19,840 bases of DNA from Micrococcales bacterium UBA7469 (GTDB taxonomy: Bacteria; Actinomycetota; Actinomycetes; Actinomycetales; Microbacteriaceae), in assembly GCA_002479805.1 (NCBI GenBank), contig DLPB01000036.1, positions 1 through 19,840 on the forward strand, read 5' to 3'. The stretch's first letter is position 1. The number at the start of each line of letters is the position of its first letter. Below, in pieces: positions 13,776 through 19,840 of this stretch. Both the position numbers and the translations under genes were made by a program. Under the pieces are notes generated by a model. The model ran no database searches. It was given only the letters and a program-made list of their open reading frames with translations, and had not been told where the DNA came from.

Positions 13776-15212
13776 GTGTCAACTAAGCAATTGAAGAACT
13801 TCATCGGTGGCAAGCAGGTTGCCGCATCATCCGGTGAGGTAAGCGACGTCATCAACCCGGCCACCGGTCAGGTCTACGCTCACGCCCCCGTTTCTAACGA
13901 TCAAGATGTTCAGGCTGCCTACGAGGTGGCGCAAAAAGCTTTTGAAGAGTGGGGCCAAACCACCCCATCCGAGCGTCAGCTTGCGCTGTTCCGCATCGCC
14001 GATGCCCTAGAGGCTCGTGCGAAGGAGGCTGCCGAGGTTGAGTCTGAGAACACCGGAAAGCCGCTAGCGACCCTGGTCGACTACGAAATCATGCCGTCTG
14101 TCGACCAGATCCGTTTCTTTGCCGGTGCAGCCAGAAACCTAGAGGGTCGCTCGGCAGGGGAGTACCTGCGCGATCACACCTCGATGATTCGTCGCGAACC
14201 AATCGGTGTGATTGGTCAGGTGACTCCGTGGAACTACCCACTGAACATGGCGACTTGGAAGTTTGCCCCTGCCATTGCGGCCGGTAACACCATCGTGCTA
14301 AAGCCTTCCGACACCACTCCGGCTTCCACCCTGCTGCTCGCTGAAATCGCAGCGGAGTTTTTGCCAGCCGGTGTCTTCAACGTGGTGACTGGAAACCGCG
14401 ACACCGGTCGCGCCATGATCGAAAACCGCATTCCCCAGATGGTTTCCATCACCGGTAGCGTGCGCGCCGGAATGGAGGTTGCCAAGAGTGCATCTGCCGA
14501 CCTCAAGCGAGTTCACCTCGAGCTAGGCGGTAAGGCCCCCGTAATTGTTTTTGCGGATGCCGATTTCGCAAAGACTGCGGCTGGCATCGTGGCGGCTGGA
14601 TTCTTCAACGCCGGTCAAGACTGCACCGCTGCCACCAGATTGCTGGTTCAGGAATCCGCCTACGACGAGTTCATGCCATACCTTCTGGCCGAGGTCAAAG
14701 CCAGTGCCAAGGTTGGTAAGCCTCACGAAGAAGACATTTTGTTTGGCCCGGTAAACAACGCAAACCAGCTGGCTAGAGTCAAGGGCTTTATTGACCGACT
14801 ACCGGATCACGCCAAGATCGAGGCTGGCGGTAGCCAAATCGGTTCCGAGGGCTACTTCTTTGAGCCAACTGTGCTCTCTGGTTTCAAGCAGACCGACGAG
14901 CACATCCAGGAGGAGATCTTCGGCCCGGTCATCACCGTCCAAAAGTTCTCCGATGATGCCCAGGCTCTGAAGTGGGCGAATGACGTGCAGTACGGTTTGG
15001 CGGCCTCGGTTTGGACCACCAACCACGCGCGCGCAATGCGCTTTGCCAAGCACCTTGACTTTGGTGCGGTGTGGATCAACACCCACATCCCACTGGTCGC
15101 CGAGATGCCTCACGGTGGCTTCAAGCACTCCGGTTATGGCAAGGACCTCTCGCACTACGGCTTTGAGGACTACACCCGTATCAAGCACGTCATGAGCTAC
15201 ATCGGAGACTGA
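13776..15212 (+). CDS. patD: Gamma-aminobutyraldehyde dehydrogenase (NAD-dependent aldehyde dehydrogenase)
   Basis: This oxidises 4-aminobutanal, the product of putrescine transamination, to GABA. It follows E. coli PatD over its full length, including FFAGAARNLEGRSAGEYL, HTSMIRREPIGV, LELGGKAPVIVF, NAGQDCTAATR and EMPHGGFKHSGYGKD. Catalytic residues of the fold are present: N153 in TPWNYPL, K176 in LKPSD, E249 and nucleophile C283. The length of 478 residues is normal. The GTG start at 13776 has a strong AGGAG eight bases before it. It is divergent from the Lrp-type gene and followed by the Pot transporter. A betaine or other omega-amino aldehyde dehydrogenase is the main alternative, but the context favours the polyamine route. 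Confidence 0.9.
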   Translation: MSTKQLKNFIGGKQVAASSGEVSDVINPATGQVYAHAPVSNDQDVQAAYEVAQKAFEEWGQTTPSERQLALFRIADALEARAKEAAEVESENTGKPLATLVDYEIMPSVDQIRFFAGAARNLEGRSAGEYLRDHTSMIRREPIGVIGQVTPWNYPLNMATWKFAPAIAAGNTIVLKPSDTTPASTLLLAEIAAEFLPAGVFNVVTGNRDTGRAMIENRIPQMVSITGSVRAGMEVAKSASADLKRVHLELGGKAPVIVFADADFAKTAAGIVAAGFFNAGQDCTAATRLLVQESAYDEFMPYLLAEVKASAKVGKPHEEDILFGPVNNANQLARVKGFIDRLPDHAKIEAGGSQIGSEGYFFEPTVLSGFKQTDEHIQEEIFGPVITVQKFSDDAQALKWANDVQYGLAASVWTTNHARAMRFAKHLDFGAVWINTHIPLVAEMPHGGFKHSGYGKDLSHYGFEDYTRIKHVMSYIGD

Positions 15213-15297
15213 GGGTAAAAAATCAGTTTCGGGGTCCAAAAAGCCAAAGATTTATGACAAACTTGGGCTTGCTTCGGAATCCCGGTAGCAATGTTCT

Positions 15298-15309
15298 TGT
15301 TGGTCAACA
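15298..15309. promoter_or_regulatory. Short palindrome TGTTGGTCAACA upstream of potD
   Basis: Arms TGTTG and CAACA flank GT in the 137-base gap between the dehydrogenase and potD, about 40 bases before the potD start. The position would suit an operator for the transporter genes. No regulator can be named and the element is short enough to be accidental. Confidence 0.2.
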
Positions 15310-15349
15310 CTCACCACTTGATTGAAATCGGTGGATTTAGGAGATTGCA

Positions 15350-16585
15350 ATGAAGGAAAGTCTTCCTCAGGACCCAATGATGCGTCAGCTCGTGCAAATG
15401 GCACGAGGAAAGATGCTTTCTCGTCGCGCTACCCTGCTGGGTCTAGGTGGCACCGCAGCTGTCATGTCACTGGCATCCTGTGCTGCTGACACCAAGAGTG
15501 CTCTGACTCCAGCCGAGGATCTTTCGGACAGCGAAAAGGTTTTGGTTTGGCACAACTGGCCGCTTTACATGGACGGCGAGGACGACGGTTCTTACCCAAC
15601 CCTGAACCGCTTCATGAGTGAGAGCGGCATCACCGTCGAGTACATGATGGAGATCGACGACAACGACACCTGGTACGCCAAGGTTAAGGACCAGCTAGCA
15701 CTGGGCACCGACCCAGGATTCGACGTCGCCTGCCCAACCAACTGGTTGGTAAACCGCATGATCGGCCTCGGCTACCTGCAGACTTTGGATGATGCAAACA
15801 TGCCAAACAAGGTTGCGAACTTGGCACCTGCCTACCTAGGTGACGCGAATGACCCAGAGCGCACTCTTTCGGTGCCTTACCAGGGCATCATCGGCGGCAT
15901 CGTCTACAACAAGCAGATGTACAAGGAGGCAACCGGCAAGGATGCCCCTACCTCACTTGCCGATGTTTGGGCACCGGAGCTAAAGGGCCGCGTCGGCCTT
16001 ATCTCCGAGATGCGCGACTCTGTCGGCCTCACTCTGCTAAGCCAGGGCATTGACATCACGAGCGAAGAGTCATTGACCGAGGATGCATTCAATGCAGCGG
16101 TTGAGTTCATCGCTGCCCAGGTTTCCTCCGGCCAGATCTTCAACATCAAGGGCAACTCCTACGGTGAAGACTTGGTCAACGGCAACATCATCGTTGCGCT
16201 GGCCTGGTCGGGAGACACCACCATTTTGAACGCCGAGGTTGGCGAAGAGCGCTTCGGATTCGTCGTTCCAGACACTGGCTCGACCATCTCCTCCGACTCC
16301 TTCGTGGTTCCGATGGGCTCAGCTCACAAGAAGAACGCCGAAGCACTGATCAACTACTACTACGACCCAGTGAACGCAGCCGAGCTAGCTGCCTACGTGA
16401 ACTACGTAACTCCAGTGGTTGGCGCCAAGGAAGAAATGCTCAAGACCGACCCTGCGTTGGCCGAGAACCCATTGATCTTCCCATCCGAGGAGTTCCTATC
16501 CAACGTCCACGCCTTCCGCGCCCTAACCGGCCAGGAGGAGCAGCGCTTCGCAACCGCGTGGCAAAACGTTTTGCTGGGCGCATAG
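15350..16585 (+). CDS. potD: Polyamine (spermidine/putrescine) ABC transporter substrate-binding lipoprotein
   Basis: PotD-type proteins capture polyamines outside the membrane and deliver them to the permease. The N-terminus carries a twin-arginine (Tat) signal, SRRATLLG with R25 and R26, then a hydrophobic stretch and the lipobox LASC with the lipidated C44. Export folded through Tat and anchoring as a lipoprotein are therefore expected. The mature domain has VLVWHNWPLYMD near its start, VEYMMEIDDNDTWYAKV, and LVNGNIIVALAWSGD, typical of the PotD/PotF family. The ATG at 15350 is preceded by AGGAGA. It is the first of four closely packed transporter genes. Whether putrescine or spermidine is preferred cannot be read from the sequence. 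Confidence 0.93.
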   Translation: MKESLPQDPMMRQLVQMARGKMLSRRATLLGLGGTAAVMSLASCAADTKSALTPAEDLSDSEKVLVWHNWPLYMDGEDDGSYPTLNRFMSESGITVEYMMEIDDNDTWYAKVKDQLALGTDPGFDVACPTNWLVNRMIGLGYLQTLDDANMPNKVANLAPAYLGDANDPERTLSVPYQGIIGGIVYNKQMYKEATGKDAPTSLADVWAPELKGRVGLISEMRDSVGLTLLSQGIDITSEESLTEDAFNAAVEFIAAQVSSGQIFNIKGNSYGEDLVNGNIIVALAWSGDTTILNAEVGEERFGFVVPDTGSTISSDSFVVPMGSAHKKNAEALINYYYDPVNAAELAAYVNYVTPVVGAKEEMLKTDPALAENPLIFPSEEFLSNVHAFRALTGQEEQRFATAWQNVLLGA

Positions 16586-17716
16586 GTGGCAACTGACTTC
16601 GTCGCTAGGGGTCAGGACCTAGAGCTAGTTGGAATCCGCAAGGAGTTCCCTGGATTTACCGCAATTGAAAACCTTGACCTAAAGATTCCAGCGGGTGAGT
16701 TCTTCGCCCTGCTGGGACCTTCGGGTTGTGGCAAGACCACCACGCTGCGAATTGTCGCCGGCCTGGAGGAGCCAACCAAGGGCAAGGTGCTAATCGGTGG
16801 CAAGGATGTAACCGCCACCAAGCCGCACGAGCGCCCGGTGAACACTGTGTTCCAGAGCTACGCGCTGTTCCCACACATGACCATCTTGGAGAATGTGGCG
16901 TTTGGTCTTCGTCAGCGCAAGGTTGCAGATCCGCTTGCCAAGGCAACCGAAGCGCTACAGCTAGTTGAACTAGAGCACCTGGCACTTCGTAAGCCTCAGC
17001 AGCTATCCGGCGGTCAACAGCAGCGTGTTGCGCTTGCTCGAGCGCTGGTAAACCGCCCGGCGCTATTGCTGCTCGATGAGCCACTGGGAGCGCTTGATCT
17101 CAAGCTTCGTCGTCAAATGCAGGTCGAGCTCAAGGCCATTCAGATGGAAGTTGGGCTCACCTTCTTGCACGTCACCCACGACCAGGAGGAGGCCATGGAC
17201 ATGGCCGACACGGTTGCGGTTATGAACAAGGGTGAGATTGAGCAGATGGGTGCCCCCGAGGCGCTCTATGACCGCCCAAAGACTGCCTTCGTGGCGAGAT
17301 TCTTGGGTCAGTCCAACATCTTTGTTGGCGATGTAGTTGAAGAGAATGCAAACAGCATTTCGATCAGCTGCAACGGCCAAAAGATATCAGCGCCTAAGAA
17401 TCGCTCTGAGAAGCATTCCGGCAAGGTGGCACTTGGTGTTCGCCCGGAGAAGGCAACCTTCCACGAGGACAAGCCAAACCTTGACTCCAACCACAACCTG
17501 GTTGGTCCAGGCGAGATTATCGACATCCGCTTCACCGGTGTTTCAAACCAGTACCTGATTGACGTTCCTGGCTTTGGAGACATAACAGTCTTTGCTCAAA
17601 ATGTTGGTAAGAGCCCGGTTGTTGAGCTTGGTGCCCAGGTTTGGGTGAGCTGGAAGGTCGAGCACGCTTTTGGTCTAAGTGATCTGCCACTCAAGGCAGA
17701 TAACGACGAGGCGTAA
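16586..17716 (+). CDS. potA: Polyamine ABC transporter ATP-binding protein
   Basis: This is the ATPase that powers polyamine import. Within its 376 residues are Walker A GPSGCGKT (44-51), Q-loop Gln at VFQSYALFP (Q90), signature LSGGQQQR (140-147), Walker B LLLLDEP (160-166), and the switch histidine H198 in HVTHD. After about residue 240 there is a C-terminal TOBE-type regulatory domain (LGVRPEKATF, ending WVSWKVEHAFGLSD), usual for PotA. The GTG start directly abuts the potD stop codon with no intervening base, so it depends on coupling to potD translation. No independent ribosome-binding site is evident. Confidence 0.96.
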   Translation: MATDFVARGQDLELVGIRKEFPGFTAIENLDLKIPAGEFFALLGPSGCGKTTTLRIVAGLEEPTKGKVLIGGKDVTATKPHERPVNTVFQSYALFPHMTILENVAFGLRQRKVADPLAKATEALQLVELEHLALRKPQQLSGGQQQRVALARALVNRPALLLLDEPLGALDLKLRRQMQVELKAIQMEVGLTFLHVTHDQEEAMDMADTVAVMNKGEIEQMGAPEALYDRPKTAFVARFLGQSNIFVGDVVEENANSISISCNGQKISAPKNRSEKHSGKVALGVRPEKATFHEDKPNLDSNHNLVGPGEIIDIRFTGVSNQYLIDVPGFGDITVFAQNVGKSPVVELGAQVWVSWKVEHAFGLSDLPLKADNDEA

Positions 17717-17721
17717 ATCTC

Positions 17722-18636
17722 GTGGCATTCGTAGCGCTAGGGCAAGGTTCAGCGGGTAATTCTGCCGCCCCAACAAAGGCATCTAAGGTTGCTTTCATCC
17801 TGTTGGCACCCGGCATGATTTACCTCGGGTTGTTCTTCCTAACCCCGTTGGTTTCGCTGGTCATCACATCACTCAAAACCGCCTCGTTTACCGGCGAAAT
17901 TGGTATGTATGACTACGCATTCCAGGTTTCGAACTATGCCTATGCGCTCGAGCAGTATCTGCCTCAGATCACCAGAAGCTTCCTGTACGCACTGGTTGCG
18001 ACCTTCATGGCGCTTTTGATTAGCTACCCAATCGCATACTTCATCGGCGTCAAGGCAAGAAACAAGCCCGTGCTGCAGGCTTTCTTGCTCACGCTGGTAA
18101 TCGCTCCGTTTTTCATCAGCTTCCTGCTTCGCACCTTTGCCTGGAAGCAGATCTTCTCTAACGAGTCACCCACTACGCAATTCCTGCAGTCAATTGGTGT
18201 CCTGGCAGCAGATCAGTATGTGATCGGCTCTAGCTTTGCGGTGATTGCAGGTTTGACCTATAACTTCATTCCATTTATGACGCTTCCGATTTACACCTCG
18301 CTGGAGCGCTTGGACACTCGTCTGGTGGAGGCGGGCTCGGACCTGTATGCCACCCCTGCGCAGACTTTCTGGAGGGTAACATTCCCGCTATCGCTGCCGG
18401 GTGTAATTTCCGGCACTTTGCTGACCTTCATCCCGATTTCTGGTGACTATGTTTCGGCATCCAGAGACTTCTTGGGAGGCTCCGACACCGCGATGATCGG
18501 TAACGTGGTGGAGGCTAACTTCTTCCGAATTCAGGATTACCCAACCGCATCTGCGCTCTCTGTCATGCTGATGGCCGCAATTGTGGTTTTGGTTTCTGTT
18601 TACGTTCGCAAGAGTGGAACGGAGGAGCTGCTGTGA
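17722..18636 (+). CDS. potB: Polyamine ABC transporter permease, PotB type
   Basis: First of two permease subunits forming the membrane channel. In 304 residues there are six membrane segments (first at about 24-46, then around 84-108, 116-138, 168-190, 226-244 and 274-296). The cytoplasmic EAA loop that docks to the ATPase is EAGSDLYATPAQTFWRVTFP at about 203-222. The N-terminal 20 residues are an extra polar Gly/Ser/Ala stretch. The GTG at 17722 follows potA by five bases, and its stop overlaps potC. Gene order D-A-B-C matches other bacterial polyamine transporters, though the order varies. Confidence 0.94.
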   Translation: MAFVALGQGSAGNSAAPTKASKVAFILLAPGMIYLGLFFLTPLVSLVITSLKTASFTGEIGMYDYAFQVSNYAYALEQYLPQITRSFLYALVATFMALLISYPIAYFIGVKARNKPVLQAFLLTLVIAPFFISFLLRTFAWKQIFSNESPTTQFLQSIGVLAADQYVIGSSFAVIAGLTYNFIPFMTLPIYTSLERLDTRLVEAGSDLYATPAQTFWRVTFPLSLPGVISGTLLTFIPISGDYVSASRDFLGGSDTAMIGNVVEANFFRIQDYPTASALSVMLMAAIVVLVSVYVRKSGTEELL

Positions 18637-19427
18637 GATTCTCGCTTGGCCGGTGGCTACTTCCAACATACGTAGGTTTGGCATTCACCTTCATGATGAT
18701 TCCAATTGCTTACACCTTCGTCTTCTCCTTCAACAAGGTTGAAAAGTCCAACATTGCCTGGAAAGAGTTCACCTTCGACAACTGGCTGAACATGTGTGGT
18801 CAGCCGGTGGTCTGTGAGGCTTTCGGTAACTCGGTTGCCATCGCCGTGATTTCCACCTTGATTTCGACCGCGCTCGGAACCGCTATCGCGATTGCCCTGG
18901 GTCGCTACAAGTTCAAGGGTCGTGCGGCAACCAACCTACTTTTGTTCTTGCCAATGGCAACCCCCGAGGTTGTAATGGGCGCTGGCCTGGCAGCGCAGTT
19001 TTTGAATGTTGGTATCTCAAAGGGCTTTTGGACCATCGTGGTTGCCCACGTGATGTTTACCTTGAGCTTTGTGGTGGTTACCGTAAAGGCGCGAGTCGCA
19101 ACCCTGGATCCAAGACTCGAGGAAGCCGGGCGCGATCTCTATGCGAACGCTGCGGCGGTGTTCTGGAGAATTACCTTCCCGTTGCTCTTGCCAGGCATTA
19201 TGGCGGCAGCCATGCTGTCTTTCGCATTGAGTTTTGACGACTTCATCATCACCCAGTTCAACTCGGGACCAGAGACGACGTTCCCGAAGTTTGTTTACAC
19301 CGCAGCCGCTCGAGGCATTCCACCAGAGGCGAACGTAATTGGTTCGCTGGTCTTCATCGTGGCAATTGCGATTGTGATGGTGGTGCAGGTGCGAGCCTCG
19401 CTAAAGGCTAAGAAGCTTCGCGCCTAG
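18633..19427 (+). CDS. potC: Polyamine ABC transporter permease, PotC type
   Basis: Second permease subunit, 264 residues, with six predicted membrane segments and the docking loop EEAGRDLYANAAAVFWRITF at about 163-182. The segment SFDDFIITQF, conserved in PotC-type permeases, is present. The GTG start overlaps the potB stop by four bases (GTGA) and is preceded by GGAGGAG, a strong ribosome-binding site. Two cysteines (C55 and C61) in the first outward-facing loop could form a disulphide. The stop codon TAG shares the palindrome CTAG (19424-19427) with the stop of the convergent aminotransferase, so no intergenic space remains. Confidence 0.94.
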   Translation: MRFSLGRWLLPTYVGLAFTFMMIPIAYTFVFSFNKVEKSNIAWKEFTFDNWLNMCGQPVVCEAFGNSVAIAVISTLISTALGTAIAIALGRYKFKGRAATNLLLFLPMATPEVVMGAGLAAQFLNVGISKGFWTIVVAHVMFTLSFVVVTVKARVATLDPRLEEAGRDLYANAAAVFWRITFPLLLPGIMAAAMLSFALSFDDFIITQFNSGPETTFPKFVYTAAARGIPPEANVIGSLVFIVAIAIVMVVQVRASLKAKKLRA

Positions 19428-19840
19428 CGGTATAGCGACTCAACTGCCTCGCGGAAGTGAGCGTGGTGGTGAGCGACGTCCTTCTCAGTTGCGGCAGGCG
19501 AGAACAACACCATGTTGTGGAATGGCGTCATCAGAATTCCACGGTTGATAGCGTGCAGTTGCAGGTACTGCTGCAATTCAAAGTCATCAGCTTCGGCAGC
19601 CTCGCGTCCAGTTAGCGGGGCAGCAGGGCGGAAGCTGTATTCGCCGCGGCAACCAATCTGAGAGACCTGCCACGGCAGCTCAAACTCATCAATCACAGAC
19701 TGAATGTTGTTGGTCCACATCGTGGCAAGTTTCGTCATGTGCTCAAAGGCCTGGGCAGTCAGCACCTCGCTCAGGGTCGCTCGTACTGCTGCCATCGATA
19801 GCGCGTTGCCAGCAAGTGTGCCGCCAACACCACCGACATC
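19424..19840 (-). CDS. C-terminal part of a second class III PLP aminotransferase (5' end outside window)
   Basis: The frame is open to the right edge. The visible part begins DVGGVGGTLAGNALSMAAVRAT, matching the region after the PLP lysine in glutamate-1-semialdehyde aminomutase-like class III enzymes (GGTxAGNxLSMAA). It ends with RGILMTPFHNMVLFSPAATEKDVAHHHAHFREAV, the small C-terminal domain pattern of that group. An internal ATG at 19795 is not the start because conserved residues precede it. The active-site lysine is outside the window, so activity cannot be checked. Its place beside the polyamine transporter suggests a role in polyamine or GABA transamination; a role in another amino-acid pathway remains possible. 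Confidence 0.85.
   Translation of the reverse strand, partial: DVGGVGGTLAGNALSMAAVRATLSEVLTAQAFEHMTKLATMWTNNIQSVIDEFELPWQVSQIGCRGEYSFRPAAPLTGREAAEADDFELQQYLQLHAINRGILMTPFHNMVLFSPAATEKDVAHHHAHFREAVESLYR

Noticed and set aside
14799..15239. Open minus-strand frame of 146 codons opposite the aldehyde dehydrogenase
   Set aside because: Entirely antisense to conserved dehydrogenase motifs, without its own start signals.

Overview
The window looks like a piece of a small, streamlined actinobacterial genome, most likely a Microbacteriaceae relative such as the freshwater Luna-type lineages (Rhodoluna/Aquiluna-like). This is inferred from the atpIBEFHAGDC gene order, the long delta subunit, the very short epsilon subunit, frequent GTG starts, only moderate G+C with frequent CTA leucine codons, and extreme compaction: neighbours often overlap by 1 to 4 bases, and two convergent pairs overlap at their stop codons. 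I saw no tRNA, rRNA, CRISPR array, insertion sequence or phage gene. No stretch longer than about 140 bases lacks a gene.

Region 1 (1-7934, plus strand) is the F1Fo ATP synthase operon: an atpI-like membrane protein cut by the window edge, then atpB, E, F, H, A, G, D and C, followed without a gap by yaaA. Epsilon consists only of its N-terminal beta-sandwich. yaaA is joined to atpC by a TAATG overlap.

Region 2 (7931-10854, minus strand) is a possible four-gene unit read as ogt, tag, an ECF sigma factor, and a single-pass membrane protein that is probably the sigma factor's partner. Internal gaps are -4, 33 to 41 and 16 bases. A good intrinsic terminator for this unit lies inside the 3' end of yaaA.

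Region 3 (10855-11792) holds a divergent promoter region with two inverted consensus DnaA boxes almost exactly midway between the two start codons. A stand-alone FtsK/HerA-like mini P-loop protein follows. It has a good Walker A motif, no obvious catalytic glutamate after the Walker B aspartate, and a C-terminal tail that runs 173 bases into the opposite-strand gene.

Region 4 (11620-19840) is a polyamine (putrescine/spermidine) uptake and breakdown locus. It contains a class III aminotransferase (putrescine transaminase type), an Lrp/AsnC regulator, a divergent gamma-aminobutyraldehyde dehydrogenase (patD type), a complete Pot-type ABC transporter (potD, A, B, C), and the C-terminal part of a second class III aminotransferase that continues past the window. 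The expected route is uptake by PotDABC, transamination to 4-aminobutanal, and oxidation to GABA, under control of the Lrp-type regulator.

The best candidates for something undescribed are in region 3: the mini FtsK-like protein, its DnaA-box promoter region, and an N-terminal motif it appears to share with the neighbouring, unrelated aminotransferase.
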